Made by a program: the position numbers and the translations under genes. Source: Candidimonas nitroreducens (GTDB taxonomy: Bacteria > Pseudomonadota > Gammaproteobacteria > Burkholderiales > Burkholderiaceae_B). From it: a DNA stretch of 64,000 nt. A model generated the notes under the pieces. That model had not been told where the DNA came from and searched no databases. It saw nothing but the letters and a program-made list of their open reading frames with translations. The stretch is taken from positions 1 through 64,000 of the forward strand of contig NZ_NJIH01000002.1 in NCBI RefSeq assembly GCF_002209565.1, in the 5' to 3' direction. This document shows positions 1 through 8,171 of this stretch, piece after piece; positions within the stretch are counted from its first letter, which is position 1, and every line of letters starts with the position of its first letter.

Positions 1-26
1 TACGAGCGACAAGCAAGCAGGGAACA

Positions 27-45
27 TTAATATATAATCATTATC
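27..45. promoter_or_regulatory. Candidate Fur box upstream of the PepSY gene
   Basis: The 19 bases match the classic Fur consensus at 13 positions by eye, including an uninterrupted ATAATCATTATC half. They lie in a very AT-rich stretch about 70 bp before the PepSY-family start codon. PepSY-TM proteins of this kind are often linked to ferric-siderophore uptake, so iron control is plausible. The site is inferred from base matching only. Confidence 0.55.
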
Positions 46-116
46 ATTTTTATTTTGAATAATAATTAGGCGGCGCAATTCCATGCCTTGCCGCCCTCTT
101 TCCATATTCCGGATCG

Positions 117-815
117 ATGAAACAAGCCGCAGAAATCGCCTCCCCCGTACATGGCGCCGCACAGCGTGCGCGCCATCACAATCGCCGCGCCGACCTGGTG
201 CGCTGGCTGCGCAAAACACATGGCTGGTTCGGCCTGTGGGGCGCGCTGTTGGGGCTGATGTTCGGCTTCAGCGGCATCTGGCTGAATCATCGCGCCGTGC
301 TGAAACTGCCGCCCGTGGCGCAGCAGCGCAGCAATACGCAGATCAGCCTGCCCGATACGCTGCCGGCCGACCCCGAGTCCCTGGCGCGCTGGCTGCAGCG
401 CGAACTGGAAATGGACAGGCCTCCTTCCATACGCGTGGAACGTGCAAGACCGGTGCCCTGGGCACAGAAATCCGAAGACGCTGCGGCCAAGCCGCTGATG
501 CAGCCGGAACGCTGGACATTCCGGTTCGGCAGTCCGCATTCCAGCGTCACGGTCGACGCCTGGGCGGGCAACCGCTCGGTCAGCGTGCACCGCCTGGACA
601 ACGGAGTGATAGGCACGCTGATGAACTTGCACAAGGGCGTGGGCATGAGCGCGCCGTGGATCCTGCTCATCGACACGCTGGCCGGTTCGCTGATTTTCTT
701 GTCGCTGTCCGGCGTGCTCCTGTGGGTACAGACCAATCGCCGCAGGACGGTAGGCACGACGATACTGGTAGTTTCCGCCGTAGCGTTGCTGGCACTCGCC
801 CTGCCCCGCCTTTAG
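117..815 (+). CDS. PepSY-associated TM helix family protein
   Basis: A 232-residue inner-membrane protein. It has a first hydrophobic helix at about residues 36-57 (WFGLWGALLGLMFGFSGIW), a periplasmic central part, then two helices at about 178-203 and 212-230. The motifs LRKTHGWFGLWGALLG and MNLHKGVGM are typical of the short PepSY-TM proteins found beside TonB-dependent siderophore receptors. Its exact role is unknown; involvement in ferric-siderophore use or reduction is inferred from the family and from the candidate Fur box upstream. The ATG at 117 follows an AT-rich leader. The gene converges on the phospholipase gene with a single base between the two stop codons. Confidence 0.75.
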   Translation: MKQAAEIASPVHGAAQRARHHNRRADLVRWLRKTHGWFGLWGALLGLMFGFSGIWLNHRAVLKLPPVAQQRSNTQISLPDTLPADPESLARWLQRELEMDRPPSIRVERARPVPWAQKSEDAAAKPLMQPERWTFRFGSPHSSVTVDAWAGNRSVSVHRLDNGVIGTLMNLHKGVGMSAPWILLIDTLAGSLIFLSLSGVLLWVQTNRRRTVGTTILVVSAVALLALALPRL

Positions 816-816
816 C

Positions 817-2928
817 TTAGGCCGCCGGATCCGTACGGCTGGCGTGGCCGGTTTCGATATGGCCGGCGTAGCGCCGTTCGTAGGCCGCGTCCTGCACTAC
901 CGACACGCCTATGTCGTACCAATGGTGGCTGCGGACGATGTCCCAGCGCGTGGTGTAGGTGGCGCCAGGCAGTAGCGTGAATTCGCGCGGCGCTTGCCCG
1001 TAGGCCAGATCTTTCAGTACCAGGGACAGGGGCGCTGGCCCGCTGTTTTTCAGTTCCAGCGAGAAGCCGTCTGCGCGCCCGCCCCGCCCTTTCTCTTCTT
1101 GCGTGCCGGCGTCGCGCTGGCGGATCCGCAGGTGGCGTGCCGGGCTGTCGGGCCGCAGGCTGCCGCGGTGGATGCGCACATAGCCGTTGGGCCCATATAC
1201 GCTCCAGTCATAGCTGGCGGCATCGCTTGCGGGCGGCAGCAAGTCTTCCAGCTGCTTGCCGGCCTCCAGTGTGTAGCAACGCGGCGCCAGCCCCGCCGCC
1301 CGCGACCGCACCCACAGGCAGACCCCTTGGCGCCCGCGATTGTCGAAACGCAGGCGCAGGCCGTCCCTGCCCGCGGCGACGTCGTCGGCCACGTGCAGGT
1401 CGTATGGCAAGGCCCGGGCCGGGCGTGTGCCCGGCTCTTGCGGATGCGGCGCGGCGGCGCCCGCCTCGGGCACGCTGGGCGGCTGCAGGGTATTGCACTG
1501 TTCGTCGGCCATGGCCTGGTAGCCGCGGGTATCGGGCAGTGAAGGCGGCCTGCCGTCGTGCCGGGAAAAATCCAGCGCCGCGCCCAGGTCGCCGCAGACC
1601 GCGCGGCGCCAGGCGCTGATGTTGGGTTCGCGCACACCGAAGCGGCGCTCGATGAAGCGAATCACCGAGGTGTGGTCGAACACCTGGGAACATACATGGC
1701 CGCCCTTGGACCAGGGCGACACCACGGTCATGGGCACGCGCGGGCCCAGGCCATAAGGCAGGCCGTCGGCCTTGTAGCGCGGCTTGTGCTCGGGGTTCAC
1801 CACCGTGTGCAGTTCGTCGGCCACGGCCACGGTGCTCTTGCCCTGCCCGGGGCCGGCCGGAGGGCTGGGCGGCACCATGTGGTCGAAGAAGCCGTCGTTC
1901 TCGTCATAGACCACGAACAGCACGCTGCGGCTCCAGACGTCCGGATTGGCGGTCAGGGCGTCGAGCACCCGCGAGATATAGCTGGCGCCATAGGCCGAAG
2001 TCCACTTGGGGTGTTCCGAGTAGGCGGCCGGCGGCAGCAGCCACGATACCTGCGGCAGGCGGTCGTCATGCACGTCGCGCGCGAATTGCTCGAGCGGGCG
2101 CGCCGTCATGGCCCGGCGCCGCAGCGGCGAGCCGGCGGGCGCTTCGATGTAGGCGCGGAAATTGGCCAGCACGTTCAGGCCGAAATTACCGTTATAGGGG
2201 TCGTACGGGTTCGTGCCCTCTTGATAGACTTGCCACGAAACGCCCGCCTGCTGCAGGCGCTCCGGATAGGTCGCCCATGTCAGCGCCGGCAGGTAGGGCC
2301 GCGTCACCGGGTCGTAGTTGTCGATCAGCGGGCCACCTCTCTTGCCGCTCGGGTCGTTGGTGCCCGTCATCAGGAACATGCGATTGGGGTGCGTGGAACC
2401 CGGTATCGAACAGAAATAGTGGTCGCAGACGGTAAAGGCATCGGCCAGAGCATAATGAAACGGGATGTCCTGGCGCAGGTGATAGCCCATCGTCATATCG
2501 GTCTTGTAGCGCGGCCAGCGGTCGTAGCGCCCGCCATTGAGCGCGGCTTGCGTCTTGCCCCACGAGTGGTTCAGGTCGCCTACGCACTGGGCGCTGGTGG
2601 TGTGGGTGTCGAGATGGAACGGCGCAATACTGCCCTGCCCCGGCTGTTGCCGCGGCTGCTGCCACACCGGCGCCCCGCCCGGCAGCTCGACGGGAAAGCG
2701 GTCGCCGTAGCCGCGCACGCCGCTCAGGTGCCCGAGATAATGATCGAATGCACGGTTCTCCTGCATCAGCACAACGATGTAGCGCACGTCTTCGATGGTG
2801 CCGCGCCCGGCGTGCGCCGGAATCGCCATGGCCTTGCGTATGGATTCGGGCAGCGCATCCAGGGCGGCGACGGACGCCGCGGCTGCGCCGGCGCGCTTGA
2901 GGAATTCCCGTCTGCCAGGGTGATTCAT
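817..2928 (-). CDS. plcN: Phosphocholine-specific phospholipase C, Tat-exported
   Basis: A 703-residue non-haemolytic type phospholipase C, which splits phosphatidylcholine or sphingomyelin headgroups outside the cytoplasm. The N-terminus carries a twin-arginine signal (GRREFLKRAGAAAASVAAL, residues 5-23). The phosphoesterase domain follows with MQENRAFDHYLGHLSGVRG at about 54-72, the GTNDPSGKRGGP segment and the YDENDGFFDHM metal-ligand region. Two C-terminal beta domains (about 510-690) are as in PlcH/PlcN. The length matches the family (about 690-730). Substrate preference between PlcN and PlcH types cannot be settled from sequence alone. The ATG at 2928 is chosen because it places the RR motif correctly; no strong ribosome-binding site was seen. 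Confidence 0.88.
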   Translation of the reverse strand: MNHPGRREFLKRAGAAAASVAALDALPESIRKAMAIPAHAGRGTIEDVRYIVVLMQENRAFDHYLGHLSGVRGYGDRFPVELPGGAPVWQQPRQQPGQGSIAPFHLDTHTTSAQCVGDLNHSWGKTQAALNGGRYDRWPRYKTDMTMGYHLRQDIPFHYALADAFTVCDHYFCSIPGSTHPNRMFLMTGTNDPSGKRGGPLIDNYDPVTRPYLPALTWATYPERLQQAGVSWQVYQEGTNPYDPYNGNFGLNVLANFRAYIEAPAGSPLRRRAMTARPLEQFARDVHDDRLPQVSWLLPPAAYSEHPKWTSAYGASYISRVLDALTANPDVWSRSVLFVVYDENDGFFDHMVPPSPPAGPGQGKSTVAVADELHTVVNPEHKPRYKADGLPYGLGPRVPMTVVSPWSKGGHVCSQVFDHTSVIRFIERRFGVREPNISAWRRAVCGDLGAALDFSRHDGRPPSLPDTRGYQAMADEQCNTLQPPSVPEAGAAAPHPQEPGTRPARALPYDLHVADDVAAGRDGLRLRFDNRGRQGVCLWVRSRAAGLAPRCYTLEAGKQLEDLLPPASDAASYDWSVYGPNGYVRIHRGSLRPDSPARHLRIRQRDAGTQEEKGRGGRADGFSLELKNSGPAPLSLVLKDLAYGQAPREFTLLPGATYTTRWDIVRSHHWYDIGVSVVQDAAYERRYAGHIETGHASRTDPAA

Positions 2929-2937
2929 GGTGCGGGA

Positions 2938-2957
2938 TTAGGGCCTGCCGGCCCTAA
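2938..2957. terminator. Hairpin beginning at the acyP stop codon
   Basis: TTAGGGCC and GGCCCTAA form a perfect 8-bp stem around a 4-base loop. On the minus strand the stem starts with the TAG stop codon of acylphosphatase. It lacks a T tract, so it is at best a Rho-assisted or attenuating structure. The same TAGGGYC style is seen at 8030 and 47821. Confidence 0.5.
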
Positions 2958-3250
2958 ATCTGTTCGTAGTGTTCATAGTGCCTGCCGATGTCCTGCGCCT
3001 GGCTTTCGACATTGTCCACGCGTGCGCCAGGCGGCCCGACCAGCAGCCACGACAGCATGCGGTCGACCTGGTCGTGCGGGCCTTGCAGCAGGGTCTGCAC
3101 CGATCCGTCGGCGTTATTGCGCACCCAGCCGGTGACGCCGAGCAGGTGGGCCTGGCGCACCGCGGCGGCGCGGAAGCCCACGCCCTGAACCCGGCCGGTA
3201 ATGCGTACGTCCAGGGTCTCGAGGGCATGATCGCTAGTCAGGTTTTTCAT
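2954..3250 (-). CDS. acyP: Acylphosphatase
   Basis: A 98-residue cytosolic enzyme that hydrolyses the carboxyl-phosphate bond of acylphosphates. The signature GRVQGVGFR (about residues 19-27) carries the phosphate-binding Arg, and GWVRNNADGSV (about 41-51) carries the catalytic Asn. The length is typical of the family. It is read in the same direction as plcN, with 25 bp between its stop and the plcN start. That gap holds a stop-codon hairpin, so tight co-transcription is not assured. Confidence 0.93.
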   Translation of the reverse strand: MKNLTSDHALETLDVRITGRVQGVGFRAAAVRQAHLLGVTGWVRNNADGSVQTLLQGPHDQVDRMLSWLLVGPPGARVDNVESQAQDIGRHYEHYEQI

Positions 3251-3361
3251 GGCGCAAGTATAAGAGTTCGGCGGCCTCGTGTCGCCTCCGGCTCGATGAT
3301 TTTTCCTGCCGTATTTTCTGGCTGCCGCCGGCCATGCTGCGGTATGCCCAAGGCACCCTGT

Positions 3362-4351
3362 TCAGGATGACGCGTCGAGCCACAGCAGGCCGAAGCGCCG
3401 GTGCTTGTCGGTCCATACCGGGCCGCTGCGCAAACCGGCCCGTGCGGCCAGCGCATGCAGGCCGTCGATCGTGAACTTGTAGGAGTTCTCGGTGTGCAGC
3501 GTCTCGCCTTCGACGAATTCGTAGCGCTGCCCACAGACGTGCACCTGCTGCCTGCGCAAGCTCATCAGGTGCATTTCGATGCGCTGCTGCCCGGCGTTGT
3601 AGAAGGCGCTGTGCGCAAAACCCGCAGGATCGAAATCTGCGCCCAGCTCGCGATTGGCGCGCTTGAGCAGGTTCAGGTTGAACGCCGCGGTCACGCCTTG
3701 CGCGTCGTTGTAAGCGGCGTGCAGCACTGCCGGCGCCTTGACCAGGTCGGCACCCAGCAGCAGCGCGCCGCCGCGCAGCAGCGCTGCCGCCTGCTTGAGA
3801 AATCGCAGCGCCTCGTCGGGGCGCAGGTTGCCGATGGTCGAGCCCGGGAAAAAGCCGATGCGCCGGGCGCGGCGGCTGAGCCGGCGCGGCAATCGCAGGC
3901 TCTTGGTGTAGTCGGCCACGACAGGCCGGACATCGAGCCCGGGATAGTCCTGCTGCAGGCGGTGCGCCGCGGCGGTCAGATGTGCGCCCGAGATGTCTAT
4001 GGGCAAATAGCGTCCGGGCAGCCGCATCGCATCGAGCAGCAGGCGGATCTTGGCCAAGGAGCCGGCGCCGAATTCGACGATCTCGGCCCCGGCATCCATG
4101 TGCCCGGCGATCTCGGATGCGTGCGCCGACAGCAGCCCGAGCTCGCAGCGGGTCAGATAATATTCGGGCAGCTCGCAGATGCGGTCGAACAAGGCCGAGC
4201 CGGCCGCGTCGTAAAAATATTTGGGCGAAAGCTGGCGCGGGCGCTTGGCCAGCGCCGCCGCCAGATCGAGGGCGAATTCCGTGTGTTGTGCCGAGTTTGC
4301 GACGGGCTCTTCGGCCAGCTCGGCTTCTTTGAGTTGCGGGTAGCTGTGCAT
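3362..4351 (-). CDS. egtD: L-histidine N-alpha-methyltransferase, ergothioneine synthesis
   Basis: A 329-residue SAM-dependent enzyme that trimethylates histidine to hercynine, the first step of ergothioneine synthesis. Family hallmarks are SPKYFYDAAGSALFDRICEL near the N-terminus, EFGAGSLAKIRLLLDA (SAM-binding loop), FFPGSTIGNL (with the substrate-binding Asn) and the C-terminal ENSYKFTIDGL. The ATG at 4351 overlaps the TGA of egtB by one base (TGATG), so the two genes are translationally coupled. This start gives the usual family length, although the frame stays open further upstream inside egtB. Confidence 0.93.
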   Translation of the reverse strand: MHSYPQLKEAELAEEPVANSAQHTEFALDLAAALAKRPRQLSPKYFYDAAGSALFDRICELPEYYLTRCELGLLSAHASEIAGHMDAGAEIVEFGAGSLAKIRLLLDAMRLPGRYLPIDISGAHLTAAAHRLQQDYPGLDVRPVVADYTKSLRLPRRLSRRARRIGFFPGSTIGNLRPDEALRFLKQAAALLRGGALLLGADLVKAPAVLHAAYNDAQGVTAAFNLNLLKRANRELGADFDPAGFAHSAFYNAGQQRIEMHLMSLRRQQVHVCGQRYEFVEGETLHTENSYKFTIDGLHALAARAGLRSGPVWTDKHRRFGLLWLDASS

Positions 4352-5637
4352 CAATCGTCCTTGGCCAGGCGCAGGCCGGAGAATTGCCAACGGGCCTGCG
4401 GAGGGAAAAAATTGCGATAGGTGAGCCGGCCATGGCCAGGCGGCGTGGCGCAGCTTGCGCCGCGCAGCACCAGCTGCCCCACCATGAATTTGCCGTTGTA
4501 CTCGCCCAGCGCGCCGGACTGTGCGCGAAAGCCCGGATAGGGGTCGTAGGAAGATCGCGTCCACTGCCAGACACTGTCCGCCGCCTGGCTGAAGCCCGGC
4601 TCGCCGGCGGCGGCCTCCCATTCGAACTCGGTCGGCAGGCGCGCGTCCGCCCATTGGGCATAGGCGGCGGCCTCGTAGAAGCTGATCTGGCTTACCGGTG
4701 CGCCGGGATCCATGGCCTGCAGTCCGCCCAGGCCGAACACTTCCCAGCCGCCCGGCTGCGGCGCGGGGGCATCGTCTTCATTGAGCCAGTACAAAGGCGC
4801 GCGCCAGCCTTCGGCCCGCACCCTGGCCCAGCCGTCGGACAGCCACAACGATGCGTCCTGGTAGCCGCCATCGGCGATGAACTCGGCGTACTGGCCGCAA
4901 GTGACCAGCCCGCTGTCCAGCAGATAAGGGCGCAACAGCACCTCGTGGCGCGGCGACTCGTTGTCGAAGGCAAATTCGGCGGCCTTGTCGGCGTGGCCGA
5001 TGGCCGCCACGCCGCCGGGCCGGCTCAGCCAGCGCCGCGGCGGCGTGCGCCCGGCCGCCCGTGGCGACGGCGCCTTGCCCGCAGGCAGATAAGCCGGCCG
5101 CCAGGGATTGCACCACAGCACATGCAGAATGTCGGTCAGCAGCAATTCCTGGTGCTGCTGCTCGTGCTGCAGGCCCAGCACCAGCAGGCGTTCGATCTGC
5201 GGCCGCTGCGCCGCGGGGCCGTCGAGCAGCAGCTGGCGTACGCCGGCGTCGACATGGCGCCGGTAAGCGTGGATCTCGTCCAGCGCGGGCCGGGTCAACA
5301 GCCCGCGGCGCGGCCGCGGATGGCGCGGCCCGAGCGCCTCGTAGTAGGAATTGAACAGGTAGAAGTAGCGCGGGTCGTAGGGCCGGTAGCCGGGGCTGTG
5401 CGGACAGAGCACCATGGCTTCGAAGAACCAAGTGGTATGCGCCAAATGCCATTTGGTGGGGCTGGCGTCGTCCATGGACTGCACGCATTGATCTTCGGCC
5501 GACAGGGGCGCGGCCAGCTCGAGGCTGCGGGCCCGCACCTGCGCGTAGCGCTGTTGCAGCGGGCTTCGCGCGGTATGCGGCAGGCCCGCAACGGGCATGT
5601 AGCGGGTATCGGTATCGGGTGATAAAACATCCGGCAT
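4351..5637 (-). CDS. egtB: Ergothioneine biosynthesis protein EgtB (iron-dependent sulfoxide synthase)
   Basis: A 428-residue non-haem iron enzyme that joins hercynine to a thiol through an oxygen-dependent C-S bond. The N-terminal DinB-like domain supplies the three-His iron site: KWHLAHTTWFFE and LQHEQQHQELLL. The C-terminal half is a formylglycine-generating-enzyme-like fold (HEVLLRPYLLDSGLVTCGQY through to the C-terminus). The ATG at 5637 is preferred over in-frame upstream starts because GGAG lies about 10 bases before it. No egtA, egtC or egtE is nearby. As in most proteobacterial egtBD pairs, the thiol donor and the C-S lyase must come from elsewhere. Confidence 0.92.
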   Translation of the reverse strand: MPDVLSPDTDTRYMPVAGLPHTARSPLQQRYAQVRARSLELAAPLSAEDQCVQSMDDASPTKWHLAHTTWFFEAMVLCPHSPGYRPYDPRYFYLFNSYYEALGPRHPRPRRGLLTRPALDEIHAYRRHVDAGVRQLLLDGPAAQRPQIERLLVLGLQHEQQHQELLLTDILHVLWCNPWRPAYLPAGKAPSPRAAGRTPPRRWLSRPGGVAAIGHADKAAEFAFDNESPRHEVLLRPYLLDSGLVTCGQYAEFIADGGYQDASLWLSDGWARVRAEGWRAPLYWLNEDDAPAPQPGGWEVFGLGGLQAMDPGAPVSQISFYEAAAYAQWADARLPTEFEWEAAAGEPGFSQAADSVWQWTRSSYDPYPGFRAQSGALGEYNGKFMVGQLVLRGASCATPPGHGRLTYRNFFPPQARWQFSGLRLAKDD

Positions 5638-5891
5638 GGCCTGGTCTCCACGATCCATACACGGCCGCAGACGGCCCGGACGGGCGCGTGCCGTGTGCTT
5701 TTCCATTAAAACACGCAATGCCTGCTGCGGTTTTTCCATACGTAACCACCTTGATCAGATCGGCGCAAATCCGGCTGCACGCCGATGGCCGCATGCCCAC
5801 AAATGTCGGGCCGGGTTCTTCACAGCGGCCTGGATCTGGGGCAAACTCGCGGCAGTAGCCCTTCCCCCACATCGCCAGGCCAACCTAACCC

Positions 5892-8033
5892 ATGCACGCG
5901 CTGCTCGCCTACATTGCCCTACACCCCGTAGGGGCGCTGCTGGCGGTGTTCCTGGTGGCATTCATGGAATCCATTGTGCTGGTGGGCACGCTGGTGCCGG
6001 CCGGCGTCACCATGTTTGCCGCCGGGGCATTGATCGGGGCCGGCGCGCTGGACATGTGGACGACCTTGGGTATCGCGGCGCTGGGTGCGATCGGCGGCGA
6101 TGGCCTGAGCTACGAGGCGGGCCGCCGCTGGAATGCGCAGATCCGCGCCTGGAAACCCCTGGCCCGCCGCGCCGCCCTGATAGAGCGCGGCGAACAGTTC
6201 GTGCGCGACCACGGCGGCAAGAGCATACTTTTTGCGCGCTTCATCGCGCCGGTGCGCGCCATCGTGCCTTTCCTGGCTGGCACGGCATGCATGCCGCGCC
6301 TGCGCTTCTACGCAGTCAATATCGGCTCGGCGCTGGTCTGGTCGCCTACCCATATTCTGCCGGGCGTGCTGTTCGGCGCTTCGCTGCAGGTAGCGCGGGC
6401 AGTCAGCGGACGCATCGCCGCGCTGCTGCTGCTGACGGTGGCGCTGGCATGGTTCGTGGCATGGCTGGCGCGGCTCGCGGCGCGCGGCGGCGCGCCCGTG
6501 CTGCGCGGCTGGCGGGATGCGCTGCTGCGCTGGGCCAGCCGCAGCCCGGCGCCGTACGGACGCCTGCGCCGCTATGTGCGCGCGGTGATAGATCCGTCGC
6601 GGCCCGACTCGCGCACGCTGCTGTTCTGGATACTGGTGCTGGGCGGCGGCAGCCTGATGTTCCTGCTTACCGCCCGCGGCGCGGTCACGGCCCATTGGTT
6701 CACGGGCATAGACATGTCGGTGCTGAACCGCCTGCAGGCCTTGCGCACCTGGCCGGCCGATCAGGCCATGGTGGCGATCACCGAGATGGGCGGAGTGCGC
6801 ATGCGCGTGCTGGTGGTGGCCGCCATGACGCTGTGGCTTTGGGTGCGCGGCTGCCGGCGCACCATGCGCTACTGGCTGGCCCTGGCGCTCGCCACGGAAG
6901 CCACGATACGCGCGCTCGGCCTGCTGATCGACCGCCCCGCGCCGCTGGGCCTGCCGGCGGGCCTGGCGCACGTATCGTTTCCCAGCGGCCATGCCACGTC
7001 CAGCATCATCCTGTACGGCTTCCTGGCCTACCTGCTGGGCCGCAATGCCAAGCCCTACGTGCGCGCCACCCTCGCCGCCTGCGCCACCGCGGCCATCGTG
7101 CTGATCGGCGTATCGCGCCTGTACCTGGGCGCCTACTGGCTTTCCGATGTCGTGGCGGGATGGAGCATCGGCCTGGTCTGGCTGGCGCTGGCGATTATTC
7201 TTTATACCCGCCGCCAGGTTCATGAATTCATACACCCGCGCGCGCTGGCCGCAACACTGGCCGTAGTATGCGCGGCCGGGATTTCATGGGTTTTCTCGAC
7301 CCGCTCGACGGCCGATCTGGCGCTGTACACGCCGCCCTTGCGCGTCCAGGCGATCAGCCTGCATCAATGGACGGATAGCGAATGGGACAAATTGCCGGCT
7401 TATCGGCTGGAGCTGCGCGCCCATCGCGACGAACGCTTCCTGCTGCAGTGGGCGGATTCCGCGCCGGAGATCGAGCGTGCGCTGCAGGCTGGCGGCTGGC
7501 TGGCGGCGCCAGCCTGGTCGGTGCGTAGCGCGCTTACCTGGCTGCTGCCCAGCAGCGACGTGCGCGAACTGCCCGTGCTGCCCCGCTACGACCAGGGCAG
7601 CAACGCCGCCATGACGTACCTACGACCCAGCCGCGACGGCCACGGCCGCATAGTGCTCAGATTGTGGCGGTCGAATTATGTGCTGGAAACGCCGCAGCGC
7701 CTACGGGAAATTCCCGTCTGGTACGGCGCGTTCTACGACGAGCGCTTCGCCAAGCCGGCGCACCTGTTCCTGCTGGGTATCACCCATGGCGTCATGGCGC
7801 CCGAGGCATTCCTGCCGCTGCTGCCTCCGGGCTTGCGGACATTGCGGCGGCCCGACGACGCGTCAGCGCAGTCCCAAGCCCCGCGACAGGCTGCCGCAAC
7901 AGCCCCCGGCCCCGCGATGCAGCGGCGGGCCAAGCCTCCGGCCGCTGCATCGCGGGGCCGCAGCGTCGAACCGGCACAGAGAGGCACAACGATTTTGGTG
8001 ATGCCGCAAGAAGCGCAGCAGGGCGTGCATTAG
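5892..8033 (+). CDS. DedA / PAP2-like / LssY C-terminal fusion membrane protein
   Basis: A 713-residue, three-part inner-membrane protein. Residues 1-170 are a DedA/VTT domain with its conserved acidic residues (FMESIVLVGTLVPAG, GDGLSYEAGRRW) and arginines (FARFIAPVRAIVPFLAG). Residues about 225-430 are a PAP2 phosphatase-like domain with PSGH at about 367. Residues about 450-660 match the LssY C-terminal region, with a low-complexity tail. DedA proteins act in undecaprenyl-phosphate or phospholipid recycling; PAP2 enzymes remove phosphate from lipid pyrophosphates. The expected PAP2 Lys and Arg of motif 1 and the motif 3 His appear replaced (DRPAP; SRLYLGAYWLSD), so phosphatase activity is doubtful. 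A hairpin starts at its TAG stop. Confidence 0.87.
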   Translation: MHALLAYIALHPVGALLAVFLVAFMESIVLVGTLVPAGVTMFAAGALIGAGALDMWTTLGIAALGAIGGDGLSYEAGRRWNAQIRAWKPLARRAALIERGEQFVRDHGGKSILFARFIAPVRAIVPFLAGTACMPRLRFYAVNIGSALVWSPTHILPGVLFGASLQVARAVSGRIAALLLLTVALAWFVAWLARLAARGGAPVLRGWRDALLRWASRSPAPYGRLRRYVRAVIDPSRPDSRTLLFWILVLGGGSLMFLLTARGAVTAHWFTGIDMSVLNRLQALRTWPADQAMVAITEMGGVRMRVLVVAAMTLWLWVRGCRRTMRYWLALALATEATIRALGLLIDRPAPLGLPAGLAHVSFPSGHATSSIILYGFLAYLLGRNAKPYVRATLAACATAAIVLIGVSRLYLGAYWLSDVVAGWSIGLVWLALAIILYTRRQVHEFIHPRALAATLAVVCAAGISWVFSTRSTADLALYTPPLRVQAISLHQWTDSEWDKLPAYRLELRAHRDERFLLQWADSAPEIERALQAGGWLAAPAWSVRSALTWLLPSSDVRELPVLPRYDQGSNAAMTYLRPSRDGHGRIVLRLWRSNYVLETPQRLREIPVWYGAFYDERFAKPAHLFLLGITHGVMAPEAFLPLLPPGLRTLRRPDDASAQSQAPRQAAATAPGPAMQRRAKPPAAASRGRSVEPAQRGTTILVMPQEAQQGVH

Positions 8034-8049
8034 GGTCTGTTCACCCTAA
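8030..8049. terminator. Hairpin spanning the stop codon of the DedA/PAP2 gene
   Basis: TTAGGGT and ACCCTAA form a perfect 7-bp stem with loop CTGTTC. The TAG stop codon is inside the left arm. There is no T tract. The right arm runs into the 60-bp repeat starting at 8045. Confidence 0.5.
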
Positions 8050-8104
8050 CAAGGATGGCAGTTGCGGCCACCCCCGAGGATGAAAGAGGCTTCTTTCACA
8101 TTAA
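8045..8104. repeat. 60-bp dispersed repeat, copy 1
   Basis: This block is identical at 59 of 60 bases to 28126-28185. It contains a small perfect hairpin (TGAAAGA, 4-base loop, TCTTTCA). It lies just after the DedA/PAP2 gene. The right-hand end is not flanked by the inverted repeat seen at the second copy, so this copy looks truncated or decayed. Confidence 0.8.
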
Positions 8105-8171
8105 AAGGGGAGCCGCACTGGTGGGCCCGCTGTAGCCGGGCGCGGCAAGCGGAAAGCCCGGACACGGATCA

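Noticed and set aside
1558-3135. Plus-strand open frame of 525 codons
   Set aside because: Antisense shadow of the phospholipase C gene; no domain or ribosome-binding site.
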